Assembly (NCBI GenBank): GCA_002448305.1
Contig: DJWY01000017.1
Location: 55,044 to 109,674 of the forward strand
Length of the DNA stretch: 54,631 bases
Reading direction: 5' to 3'
Source of the DNA: Selenomonadales bacterium UBA7018
GTDB lineage: Bacteria; Bacillota; Negativicutes; Selenomonadales; Selenomonadaceae
The notes under the pieces are model-generated. The model searched no databases and was not told the origin of the DNA. It was given only the letters and a program-made list of their open reading frames with translations. Positions 32,121-40,142 of this stretch are shown here, piece after piece. Position 1 is the first letter of the stretch. Each line of letters starts with the position of its first letter. Made by a program: the position numbers and the translations under genes.

Positions 32121-33011
32121 TTAATCATAGTCAAGCATTTGCTCCATATTCTCATGCAGGGCATCAAGATATTTTTTCAAATCGTCAGTTATTTCGGGAT
32201 TACGCAGGGCAAATTCAATATTCGCCTGCAAAAAGCCCATTTTCGTTCCCACGTCGTAGCGGTGCCCTTTGAAAATGTAAGCGTACATTGCCTCATTTTT
32301 TGCAAGACGTTTAAGCCCGTCCGTCAACTGAATTTCGCCGCCCGCGCCGGGTTCCTGCGTCTCAAGGTAGGAGAAAATTGACGGCGTCAAAATGTATCTG
32401 CCCAAAATCGCAATGCGACTAGGAGCCGCCTCCCGCGCAGGTTTCTCGACTAAATCCTTGACTTTATAAATGCCGTCGTCAACGTGCTTGCAATCAACAA
32501 TGCCGTATTTGTGCACGACATCTTCCGAAACTTCCTGCACGCCCAAAATCGAAGTCTTGTACTCGTTGAAAACTTCGACCATTTGTTGAAGTACGGGTTT
32601 GCGCGAAACAACAACGTCATCGCCCAAAAGAACTGCAAAAGGTTCGTCGCCGATAAAGTGACTTGCCGTCAAGACTGCGTGTCCAAGTCCGAGCGGTTGT
32701 TTTTGGCGGATAAAATGAATGTTGGCTATTGCAGGAATTGCTTTCACCATTTGCAAAATATCTTCCTTGCCCGTGCGCTCAAGCTCCAATTCAAGTTCAA
32801 TGGAGCGGTCGAAATGGTCTTCAATCGAACGCTTATTTCGCCCCGTCACGACGATTATATCTTCGACACCGGCGGCGGCGGCTTCCTCAATTATATATTG
32901 GATTGTCGGTTTGTCGACGATAGGCAACATTTCTTTTGGTTGTGATTTCGTCGCGGGTAAAAAGCGCGTGCCCAAACCTGCGGCAGGGATTACGGCTTTG
33001 CGAACTTTCAT
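32121..33011 (-). CDS. galU: UTP-glucose-1-phosphate uridylyltransferase
   Basis: 296-residue enzyme making UDP-glucose for envelope polysaccharides. The nucleotidyltransferase start KAVIPAAGLGTRFLPATKSQ, the PKEMLPIVDKPTIQYIIEEA segment, VLLGDDVV and the VEKPAREAAPS loop are family signatures, and length is standard. AGGAGAGG precedes the ATG. It is the last gene of a minus-strand run hemW-peptidase-yigZ-galU, and its stop codon is followed directly by a dispersed hairpin element. Confidence 0.97.
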   Translation of the reverse strand: MKVRKAVIPAAGLGTRFLPATKSQPKEMLPIVDKPTIQYIIEEAAAAGVEDIIVVTGRNKRSIEDHFDRSIELELELERTGKEDILQMVKAIPAIANIHFIRQKQPLGLGHAVLTASHFIGDEPFAVLLGDDVVVSRKPVLQQMVEVFNEYKTSILGVQEVSEDVVHKYGIVDCKHVDDGIYKVKDLVEKPAREAAPSRIAILGRYILTPSIFSYLETQEPGAGGEIQLTDGLKRLAKNEAMYAYIFKGHRYDVGTKMGFLQANIEFALRNPEITDDLKKYLDALHENMEQMLDYD

Positions 33012-33032
33012 AATAAATCCTCTCCTCTAGTA

Positions 33033-33668
33033 TTAAATTTCGACGGGCAGGAGAATTTCTCCAAGCTCTTCGTGCAAGAAATTTGCGGCGGTCAAGTCGT
33101 TTAGTTCAGCTAGAAAAGTTTCGACCTGCGCGGGCAAAAGTAAAATTTCTAAAGTCACGACGGCGGCATAATCTGAATTCACGACGCGAATTTTTCTATT
33201 GCGCAAATAGTTTTCGACCGTCGCAAGGAAATTATATTCGAGCGTCAACGAAATTCTTTTGAACAGCGTCATCTGAACGATTTTAGCGGCAGAAAGTCCG
33301 AGCGCGGCAGTATGCGAATAAGCTCTGATTAAACCGCCCGCGCCCAACTTTATTCCGCCAAAATAGCGCGTTACGACAACTGCGCAATTCGTCAGTTCAT
33401 TTTTCTTAATCGCCTCAAGAATCGGATTGCCGGCAGTGCCGCCCGGTTCACCGTCGTCATTAGATTTTTGCTTATCGCCGCGTTCGCCCAAAATCCACGC
33501 CGAACAATTATGCGTTGCGTCGAAATATTTCTTGCGAATCATCTGCACAAAGTCGCGAGCTTCTTCTTCCGTCTCGACGTGTAGGACGTGCGCGAAAAAC
33601 TTCGACTTGCTGACTTCATACGACGCAGAAAAAATTTCTCCACCCGCGACCGTCTTAAATTTTGTCAT
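33033..33668 (-). CDS. YigZ/IMPACT family protein
   Basis: 211-residue soluble protein of the UPF0029/IMPACT family. The N-terminal domain shows SKSKFFAHVLHVETEEEA, HNCSAWILG, SNDDGEPGGTAGNPILEA, VVVTRYFGGIKLGAGGLIRAYS; a smaller ferredoxin-like C-terminal domain (DUF1949 type) follows from about residue 135. The cellular role of bacterial members is not settled; the eukaryotic relative modulates translation control. It lies 12 bp after the metallopeptidase gene and 21 bp before galU. Confidence 0.92.
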   Translation of the reverse strand: MTKFKTVAGGEIFSASYEVSKSKFFAHVLHVETEEEARDFVQMIRKKYFDATHNCSAWILGERGDKQKSNDDGEPGGTAGNPILEAIKKNELTNCAVVVTRYFGGIKLGAGGLIRAYSHTAALGLSAAKIVQMTLFKRISLTLEYNFLATVENYLRNRKIRVVNSDYAAVVTLEILLLPAQVETFLAELNDLTAANFLHEELGEILLPVEI

Positions 33669-33680
33669 AGCATTTGCGTC

Positions 33681-34598
33681 CTAAAACAATTTTACTTTGG
33701 AATTAAAATCAGAATAGTAAACTTCTCTGACGCTATCCATTATATACGGGTTATTTTGCTCATTGCTTTGACCTTTATTGCGCCATTGTTTTGTTCCGCC
33801 GAATTGAGTCGCTGCAGCTTCTTCCTTAGTTTTCATAGTCTTTAACACATCGCGCATAACATTTGGACCATAAATTATATCGTCGTGAAATACCGGTGAG
33901 CCGTCAACGTATTTGTATTTATTTACAATGTTAGCAGGAATCGTTTCTTTATCCTTCATATTCACCGCCAAAGGGTACCATAATATTTCCGCCGCCTTGT
34001 ATTTTTCTTTATAAATTTGATTCTCGACAACTTTACTATTCAACGTGACGGGAATTTCCGAGCCGCTAGGATACTTTTTTTTCGATACGCAATCTTGCGC
34101 CCAACACGCCATTCCCTCTAAATACCAAGCGTTACGGAAATACGTTGCACCATATTGAATCAAATGGAAGTATTCGTGAGCGGGTGTCGCATTTTTATGC
34201 GGGTTAACCGTATTGGCAACTTTGATACGAATTGCGCGTTCATTGGGGTCGTGCTTTGACTTTTTTCTGACGCCGCTATAAGCGTACCCGTTCGCCTTCA
34301 TAGTCTCCCTTGAATCAATATCAATCTCAATAGACGTGACATTTTGAAAGCGTGGAGATTCAAGCGGGTCGGGGAAATGATATACATCTTTGAAAACTTC
34401 GCGAGCCGCATTAAGTTGCGTGGCAATATCTTCGACGACATCAGGCACGCCGTTTGAATTAATATCCGCATTATTTTTGGGGGCTTTATCGCCGCTTTCG
34501 TCGTAAATCACGTAGACGACGCCTTGTTGATAAACCGCCGCGTTTGCAGGTTGAATCAAGGCGAACACAAAAGCAAAAGCCATTAATAAAATTCTCAT
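33681..34598 (-). CDS. Secreted HExxH metallopeptidase-like protein
   Basis: 305 residues from the ATG at 34598 (AGGAGG 8 nt upstream). A signal peptide ends at about residue 20 (QPANA-AVYQ). Asp/Asn-rich NADINSNGVPDVVEDI at 43-58 resembles a calcium-binding loop of the thrombospondin-3/dockerin sort. The zinc-site candidate is HEYFH at 141-145 in TPAHEYFHLIQYG, with Glu161 in WYLEGMACWAQ as third ligand, which suggests a gluzincin. The C-terminal 120 residues are unassigned. It starts 17 bp after the hemW stop. I cannot name the family with certainty. Confidence 0.7.
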   Translation of the reverse strand: MRILLMAFAFVFALIQPANAAVYQQGVVYVIYDESGDKAPKNNADINSNGVPDVVEDIATQLNAAREVFKDVYHFPDPLESPRFQNVTSIEIDIDSRETMKANGYAYSGVRKKSKHDPNERAIRIKVANTVNPHKNATPAHEYFHLIQYGATYFRNAWYLEGMACWAQDCVSKKKYPSGSEIPVTLNSKVVENQIYKEKYKAAEILWYPLAVNMKDKETIPANIVNKYKYVDGSPVFHDDIIYGPNVMRDVLKTMKTKEEAAATQFGGTKQWRNKGQSNEQNNPYIMDSVREVYYSDFNSKVKLF

Positions 34599-34614
34599 GT
34601 TAAATCCTCCTAAA

Positions 34615-35712
34615 TCAAAGTAGAAAATCTGCGAAGACTTCATTACCTAAAGCCATGCCGCGTTTTGTCAAAGAAATTTTATCGCTGTCGAGATTAAGCA
34701 AACCGAGCCGACAATTTTTTTCTATGACTTCGCCGAACACGTCGGAAATTTTCACGCCGAATTTTTCTGCAAAAACCTGCGCAGAAATCCCTTCGACAAG
34801 CCGCAAGCCTAAGAAACAAAATTCCTCCATAGCTGCCTTTCGTGTCACGACTTCTTCAACGATAGGAACGTTATTTTCAATGTAAGTCGCTACGTCGCGA
34901 GCGTTTGAAGTTCTAAGCTTGCCGTCGAAACTGTGCGCGCCCGCTCCAAAGCCGAAATATTTTTTGCCCGTCCAGTAGCCGCGATTGTGACGGCTCTCGA
35001 AATTTTTCCTAGAAAAGTTGCTAATCTCGTAGCGGTTAAATCCTAATGTCGGCAAAGTTTCTGTTATGAAGTCGTACATATCAGCGCAAATATTTTCGGC
35101 GGGTAGGGCAAGTTTACCTGCGCGGACAAGTTCAAAAAATTTCGTGCCTTCTTCAATCTCTAGGCCGTAAATCGATACGTGTTGGGGCGCAAGCAATTTT
35201 ATCTGCGCAAGGTCGCGGCGAAGGTTATCAAGCATTTGATTAGGTAAGCCGTACATTAAATCGACGCTGACATTATCGAAAAATTTCTTAGCGAGCTTGA
35301 CGGTTTCAATCGCTGTTCGCGAGTCGTGAATCCTGCCCAGAATTTTCAAAAGCGCGTCGTCGAAACTCTGGACGCCTAAGCTTAGACGATTAAACCCCAA
35401 CGCTTTCAAGCCGCGCAGATAATTTTCGTCGACGGTGCCGGGATTAGCTTCGATTGTAATTTCCGCGTATTTATCGATTGAAAAATTCTTGCCAACTGCA
35501 CAGATTATTTTTTCCAACTGTGCAAGCGTCAACGTCGTGGGCGTGCCGCCGCCAAAATAAATTGTTTCGACTTTGGAATTATCGCCGCGCAAATGAATTT
35601 CCCTAATCAACGCGTCGACGTAAAAATTTCTTTCTGCCGCGTCGCTAATTTTAGAGTTGAACGCGCAATAATTGCATTTCTTCCGACAAAAGGGAACGTG
35701 AATGTAAATCAA
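34615..35712 (-). CDS. hemW: Radical SAM HemW-like protein
   Basis: 365-residue radical SAM protein of the HemW/HemN-like group. The cluster motif is Cys9-x3-Cys13-x2-Cys16 in VPFCRKKCNYCAFNS; the fourth Cys of true HemN (CxxxCxxCxC) is replaced by Phe (YCAF), which indicates HemW (heme chaperone) and not coproporphyrinogen oxidase. TIYFGGGTPTTL, EANPGTVDENYLRGLKALG and RLSLGVQSFDD follow, then the C-terminal HemN domain. Its start lies inside the terminator of the upstream sucC gene, so it may have its own promoter or depend on read-through. Confidence 0.93.
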   Translation of the reverse strand: MIYIHVPFCRKKCNYCAFNSKISDAAERNFYVDALIREIHLRGDNSKVETIYFGGGTPTTLTLAQLEKIICAVGKNFSIDKYAEITIEANPGTVDENYLRGLKALGFNRLSLGVQSFDDALLKILGRIHDSRTAIETVKLAKKFFDNVSVDLMYGLPNQMLDNLRRDLAQIKLLAPQHVSIYGLEIEEGTKFFELVRAGKLALPAENICADMYDFITETLPTLGFNRYEISNFSRKNFESRHNRGYWTGKKYFGFGAGAHSFDGKLRTSNARDVATYIENNVPIVEEVVTRKAAMEEFCFLGLRLVEGISAQVFAEKFGVKISDVFGEVIEKNCRLGLLNLDSDKISLTKRGMALGNEVFADFLL

Positions 35713-35748
35713 AAAATCCCTCCCGCTGAAATTTTTCGGGAAGGATTG
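35711..35748 (-). terminator. Terminator after sucC
   Basis: Minus strand CCTTCCCG and CGGGAGGG pair around a loop, followed by ATTTTTTG. It overlaps the first codon of hemW. Confidence 0.75.
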
Positions 35749-35767
35749 AAATTTTCCTGCCTACTTT

Positions 35768-36952
35768 TTAAGCCGACTTGACAAGACGAACAATTTCTTC
35801 TGCACCGCCTTCCATAGTCTCCGCCATTATGACATTGGCAATCGGCGATTCTTTGAGGATTTCTCTGCCGCGCTCGACGTTGGTACCTTCAAGGCGCACG
35901 ACGACCGGCACCGGAATTGATTTTCCGTCGGGCGAAATGATTTTTGCCGCGTCAACAATGCCTTGCGCTACAAGGTCGCATTTATTAATGCCGCCGAAAA
36001 TGTTTACGAAAATGCCCTTAGCTTGTCCGCCTTCAAGCATAATCTGAAAAGCTTCAGCGATTTTTTCGGGCGTGGAGTCGCCGCCAACGTCAAGGAAATT
36101 TGCGGGCGAGCCGCCGAAATGTTTAAGAATATCGACCGTTGCCATAGCTAAGCCCGCGCCGTTTACCATGCAAGCCACGTCGCCGCCCAAATTGACGTAG
36201 TTTAAACCGAGTTTTGCAGCGTGAAGTTCTTTTGGGTCTTCTTCGGTCTCGTCACGCATTGATTCAATATCGGGGTGACGATAAAGCGCGCTGTCATCGA
36301 AATTCAATTTGGCGTCGAGCGCGATAACGTCATTTTCCTGCGTAACAACAAGCGGATTAATTTCCGCCAGCGAGCAATCTTTTTTGACGAAAGCGCGGTG
36401 CAAATTAATCATGAGCTTTGTAACCTTGCGGATAACTTCCTTAGGGAAATTCATTTTGTAAGCCATGCGCGTCGCTTGGAAGGGCGCAAGCCCGATAGCA
36501 GGGTCAATGTATTCTTTGAAAATTTTTTCGGGCATCTCAGCGGCAACTTTTTCAATTTCTACGCCGCCTTCTTCCGAACCCATCATCACGACGCGAGCCG
36601 TCGCCCTGTCGACTACGAAACTTAGATAATATTCTTTTTTGATATTCGAGCCGGCCTCAATCAAGAGACGCTTAACGACTTTGCCTTCAGGGCCGGTTTG
36701 GTGCGTGACGAGCGTTTTGCCTAAAAGTTCTTCGGCATATTGGCGAACTTCTTGCAGATTGTGCGCGAGTTTGACGCCGCCCGCCTTACCGCGTCCGCCC
36801 GCATGAATTTGCGCTTTGACAACGGTAACGTCCGCGCCTAAAGTTTGCGCCTGCTTAACAGCTTCTTCGACGCTGAACGCCGCGCCGCCGTCGGGCACGT
36901 TGACGCCGTAGCCGCGCAGAATCGCCTTGCTTTGATATTCATGGATATTCAA
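35768..36952 (-). CDS. sucC: Succinyl-CoA ligase (ADP-forming) beta subunit
   Basis: 394-residue ATP-grasp subunit of succinyl-CoA synthetase. IHEYQSKAILRGYGV at the start, KAQIHAGGRGKAGGVKLA, LAEINPLVVT, VNGAGLAMATVDILK and FVNIFGGINKCDLVAQGI are diagnostic and the length is normal. It probably starts with TTG at 36952 with AGGAAG 7 nt upstream, overlapping the end of the preceding gene. The alpha-subunit gene sucD, almost always directly downstream, is absent; a terminator and hemW follow. Confidence 0.95.
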   Translation of the reverse strand: MNIHEYQSKAILRGYGVNVPDGGAAFSVEEAVKQAQTLGADVTVVKAQIHAGGRGKAGGVKLAHNLQEVRQYAEELLGKTLVTHQTGPEGKVVKRLLIEAGSNIKKEYYLSFVVDRATARVVMMGSEEGGVEIEKVAAEMPEKIFKEYIDPAIGLAPFQATRMAYKMNFPKEVIRKVTKLMINLHRAFVKKDCSLAEINPLVVTQENDVIALDAKLNFDDSALYRHPDIESMRDETEEDPKELHAAKLGLNYVNLGGDVACMVNGAGLAMATVDILKHFGGSPANFLDVGGDSTPEKIAEAFQIMLEGGQAKGIFVNIFGGINKCDLVAQGIVDAAKIISPDGKSIPVPVVVRLEGTNVERGREILKESPIANVIMAETMEGGAEEIVRLVKSA

Positions 36953-36956
36953 AGTA

Positions 36957-37661
36957 TCACTTCCTATTCTTAATCATATAAACGGTCTGCGCTTTAATCT
37001 TGCCGTTCGCCGCGTTCGAGCCGCTAGTTTTAATCGAAAAGCCGCCGTCGACCGATTGCGCGTGAACTTCGTTTTGCGTCGCGTAGACGATTAAATCAAT
37101 TTCCATAGCCGCGCAGAAAATATTCGCCGCATTTTTCAAGCCCGCGTCGAGGTAATCAATCGGGCAGCCAGGATCGTAACCGAACATGCCCAATTCCATT
37201 TCAACTTCAGCGGGTTGCGTTATCGGATAAGTTTTTGCAACGTCGAGTTTCTCCCATGCCGCGCCCTTTTGGCAAGCACGAAAATCAACGTCAGGCATAG
37301 CGAAATTCATTTCCGTAGAAATATCTTCAATGCCGCTAGCTTCGTACTTGATACTAATTTCGTTGTCGTTGGAAAGGCTGTAAGTTACGGTTGCCGACTT
37401 GCCGCCGACTGCCGCAGAAAATTTCATGCCTTCGAGAGTTTCTTCCGCCTGCCAAGTGATTTTAGAAAAATCCGCGCCGCCGTCGACGAAAACATTACTT
37501 GCATCGTCCTTCAGCAGGCTCTGATTCTTAAAGTTCTTATCGCGAAATCTCATCGACACGACACGCGCTCCCAAATCGCTAACTTTGAGTTCGTTGCCTT
37601 TGGTGTTGCGCATTGTGTAGACAGTCGCGCTACCTGCAATTTCTTTTTTAATTGACGGCAT
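36957..37661 (-). CDS. Galactose mutarotase-like protein, short form
   Basis: 234 residues, predominantly beta strand. The start TVYTMRNTKGNELKVSDLGARVVSM resembles the first strands of aldose 1-epimerases, and an NEISIKYEAS strand with NFAMPDVDF follows. Family members are usually 300-350 residues, and I cannot locate the two catalytic His and the Glu, so enzymatic activity is doubtful. There is no signal peptide. GGAGG precedes the ATG. It lies between the GGDEF/EAL gene and sucC with gaps of 24 and 4 bp, so the three look co-transcribed. Confidence 0.6.
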   Translation of the reverse strand: MPSIKKEIAGSATVYTMRNTKGNELKVSDLGARVVSMRFRDKNFKNQSLLKDDASNVFVDGGADFSKITWQAEETLEGMKFSAAVGGKSATVTYSLSNDNEISIKYEASGIEDISTEMNFAMPDVDFRACQKGAAWEKLDVAKTYPITQPAEVEMELGMFGYDPGCPIDYLDAGLKNAANIFCAAMEIDLIVYATQNEVHAQSVDGGFSIKTSGSNAANGKIKAQTVYMIKNRK

Positions 37662-37685
37662 TTAAATCAACCTCCATAAAAAATT

Positions 37686-39002
37686 TTATTCAGTTTCTTC
37701 AGTGTCCAAAAGATATTTATCTAAAAGTTTTTCATAATCCTTAATCGGCAACGGGCGCGAAAAATAATAGCCTTGAATCGATACATCGCCCAAACTCGCA
37801 ACGTAATCGGCTTGTGTTTGCGTCTCGACGCCCTCAATAACTGTTCCCATGCCTAATTCGTTCGTTAATTGCACTATGAATTTCAGAATGGTTGCAACTC
37901 GCGGCGATTTTTCAAGCTCGCGGATAAATGCCATGTCAACTTTTATCGTATCAAGCGGCATATCCTTTAGCATGTTCAGCGACGAATAGCCCGACCCAAA
38001 ATCGTCCATTAGCACCGAAAAGCCCAGATTTTTAAACGTCGAAATCATATCGAGCAGCTGAACTTGATTATCTGTGTACGCGCTCTCCGTAACTTCCAAT
38101 TTCAACATCCACGTCTCCAAATCGTACTTTTCGAGTAGCAGGGAAAGAAATTCTGTTAAGTCTGTGCTGTAGAAATTCAAGCGCGACAAGTTCACCGAGA
38201 TTGGGACAATCGGTTTATGTTCGTCAAGGCGTTTGCGTTGCAGGCGGCAAGCTTCCTCCCAAACAAAGCGGTCAAGCCGGACGATAAAGCCATTACGTTC
38301 GCAGACGGGAACAAATTTTCCAGGCGAAACCATGCCGTGAATCGGGTGGAACCAACGCACCAAAGCTTCGGCACTGACGACGGTATTTTTATGCGGGTCG
38401 AAAATTGGCTGAAGGAAAATCGTAAATTGCCGCTCGCGAAGTGCTATTTCCAAATTGCCGGTTATCAAAAGTTCCTCAATCATCTGGTCGCGCATTTTGG
38501 AATCATAGTAGGCGTAGCGCGTCAAGTAACTGCCCTTAATGCGCCGAAGTGCCATGCCTGCGCGGTCGCACATTTGATGAATCGGCAAATGAATATTATC
38601 AACAGGATAAATGCCCGCGAAAAATAAAATGTTGTGGCTTATGTGCAGATTTTTAATTACTTCGTCAAGGTCTTTTATGATTTTCTCAATGTCAAGTTCC
38701 GCACTCGGCACGCACAAAATAAAATGGTCAGCGTCTGCGCGGCAACCTAATGACGTTCGCGGATTGAGAATTTCCTTTAGATAATTTGCGGCGGCTTGCA
38801 GAATCACGTTGCCGGTCTCCACGTGAAATAAGTCGTTAATAATTTTAAAGCAACTTATATCCATGCAGACAATAGAATATTTTGTATCGTAGCGTGCGCC
38901 CAAAAGCAGTTGAGCTTCCGTGTAGAAAACGTCGCGATTATAAAGCCCCGTCAAAGGGTCGTACTTACTGCCGATTGTCGGCAAAACTCCTTCAGCTTTC
39001 AA
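37686..39002 (-). CDS. Degenerate GGDEF / intact EAL cyclic-di-GMP phosphodiesterase
   Basis: 438 residues, soluble. The GGDEF domain (about 12-165) keeps DPLTGLYNRDVF but its active-site loop is RADADHF at 88-94, so it should not synthesise c-di-GMP. The EAL domain (about 180-430) keeps EALVRW at 212, PISVNLS, LEVTES, MDDFGSGYSSL, DTIKVD and VIEGVET, all the residues needed for hydrolysis of c-di-GMP to pGpG. Start is a TTG at 39002 after AGAGG. No sensor or membrane domain is attached, so input may come through the degenerate GGDEF (GTP binding) or partners. Confidence 0.93.
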   Translation of the reverse strand: MKAEGVLPTIGSKYDPLTGLYNRDVFYTEAQLLLGARYDTKYSIVCMDISCFKIINDLFHVETGNVILQAAANYLKEILNPRTSLGCRADADHFILCVPSAELDIEKIIKDLDEVIKNLHISHNILFFAGIYPVDNIHLPIHQMCDRAGMALRRIKGSYLTRYAYYDSKMRDQMIEELLITGNLEIALRERQFTIFLQPIFDPHKNTVVSAEALVRWFHPIHGMVSPGKFVPVCERNGFIVRLDRFVWEEACRLQRKRLDEHKPIVPISVNLSRLNFYSTDLTEFLSLLLEKYDLETWMLKLEVTESAYTDNQVQLLDMISTFKNLGFSVLMDDFGSGYSSLNMLKDMPLDTIKVDMAFIRELEKSPRVATILKFIVQLTNELGMGTVIEGVETQTQADYVASLGDVSIQGYYFSRPLPIKDYEKLLDKYLLDTEETE

Positions 39003-39061
39003 ATTAAATCGCCTCTCTTCGATTTAGAAATTTTTTCAACTATTCCACGCCGAAAAATAAA

Positions 39062-39078
39062 TCCCTTCAAACAAGGGA
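39062..39078 (-). terminator. Terminator of era
   Basis: TCCCTTGTTTGAAGGGA hairpin followed by TTTATTTTT on the minus strand, between era and the GGDEF/EAL gene. Confidence 0.65.
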
Positions 39079-39093
39079 AAAGGGAAAATTTTT

Positions 39094-39981
39094 TTAAAAA
39101 TCTTTCAGCCCGAAACTTTGCAAGGCTCCTACAGAGTTGCGCCAATCCCTTTTGACTTTTACCCATAAGTCTAGGAAAATTTTCGTGCCGAGTAGCATTT
39201 CAATTTCCGGACGAGCCGCCGCTCCAACATTTTTTAGCATTGCGCCGCCCTTGCCGATTATAATTTTCTTCTGCGAGTCACGCTCAACGTAGATAGTTGC
39301 GCGGATAAAAATCGTGCCGTTGTCGCGCTGTGTAAATTCTTCCAAGTCAACCGCGATTGAATGCGGAACTTCATCTTGCGTCGCGTGCAAAATTTTTTCG
39401 CGAATTAATTCAGCAATTATCAAGCGTTCGGGCTGGTCAGTCACCATATCGGCGGGATAATATTGCACGCCTTCAGGCAAAAATTTTTTAGCTTCCGTGA
39501 TAAGTTCGTCAACGTTGATACCTTCCGCCGCGCTTATCGGGACGACCGCCGCAAAATTTCTGCGCGTCGAATACTCCGCGATTATCGGCAAAATTTTTTC
39601 GCGCTCAATCAAATCGACTTTATTAACAACTAAAATCACTGGCTTAGTTGTCGTGCTCAATCGCTCCAGAATATATTTTTCGCCGCCGCCAAATTTCTCC
39701 GTCGCGTCAATTACGAAAAAGATTGCATCGACTTCCTTTAGTGTACCTTCCGCCGCCTTGAGCATGTATTCGCCGAGCTTAAATTTCGGTTTATGAATGC
39801 CGGGTGTGTCAAGGAAAATGATTTGCGCATCGTCCTGCGTCAAAATGCATTGAATCCGACTGCGCGTGGTCTGCGGCTTATCGGACGTTATCGCGATTTT
39901 CTGCCCGATAATTTTATTTATCAGCGTCGACTTGCCAACATTCGGTCGCCCAATCACCGCCACGAATCCAGATTTATACAT
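39094..39981 (-). CDS. era: GTPase Era
   Basis: 295-residue GTPase needed for 16S rRNA maturation and 30S assembly. G1 is GRPNVGKST at 11-19, G3 DTPGIHKPK, G4 NKVD, and the C-terminal KH domain contains IIGKGGAMLKNVGAAAR. Length is standard. GGAGG precedes the ATG. It lies downstream of dnaG and rpoD on the same strand, a common Firmicutes neighbourhood, but is separated from rpoD by a terminator and a dispersed repeat. Confidence 0.97.
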   Translation of the reverse strand: MYKSGFVAVIGRPNVGKSTLINKIIGQKIAITSDKPQTTRSRIQCILTQDDAQIIFLDTPGIHKPKFKLGEYMLKAAEGTLKEVDAIFFVIDATEKFGGGEKYILERLSTTTKPVILVVNKVDLIEREKILPIIAEYSTRRNFAAVVPISAAEGINVDELITEAKKFLPEGVQYYPADMVTDQPERLIIAELIREKILHATQDEVPHSIAVDLEEFTQRDNGTIFIRATIYVERDSQKKIIIGKGGAMLKNVGAAARPEIEMLLGTKIFLDLWVKVKRDWRNSVGALQSFGLKDF

Positions 39982-40003
39982 ATTAATTCCTCCAAAAAAT
40001 GAA

Positions 40004-40098
40004 ACTAGCGTAGCGCAGCGGAGCGTTCCGGCGCGGCGATAAAGTTTGAACAGTTAAACGGTTGACCGCGTCCGCTGTTTGCTACTTTTTAAAAGTAG
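40004..40098 (-). repeat. Dispersed ~95-nt intergenic element, copy 3 (between rpoD and era)
   Basis: Hairpin CTACTTTT-T-AAAAGTAG (40082-40098), then AACAGCGGACGCGGTCAACC, CGCCGCGCC and GGAACGCTCCGCTGCGC blocks as in copies 1 and 2. Here it follows the rpoD terminator instead of a stop codon. Confidence 0.8.
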
Positions 40099-40106
40099 TC
40101 ATCTCC

Positions 40107-40132
40107 AAAAAAAAGAGCCGCGCTTGCGACTC
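40107..40132 (-). terminator. Terminator of rpoD
   Basis: Minus strand GAGTCGC-AAGC-GCGGCTC stem followed by eight T, 11 bp after the rpoD stop. Confidence 0.9.
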
Positions 40133-40142
40133 CCGATAATAT

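Noticed and set aside
37686..39002. Calling this an active diguanylate cyclase
   Set aside because: The GGDEF loop is RADADHF; only the EAL half keeps its catalytic residues.
40082..40106. A six-codon frame MTTFKK after the rpoD terminator
   Set aside because: It is the stem of the dispersed hairpin element, not a gene.
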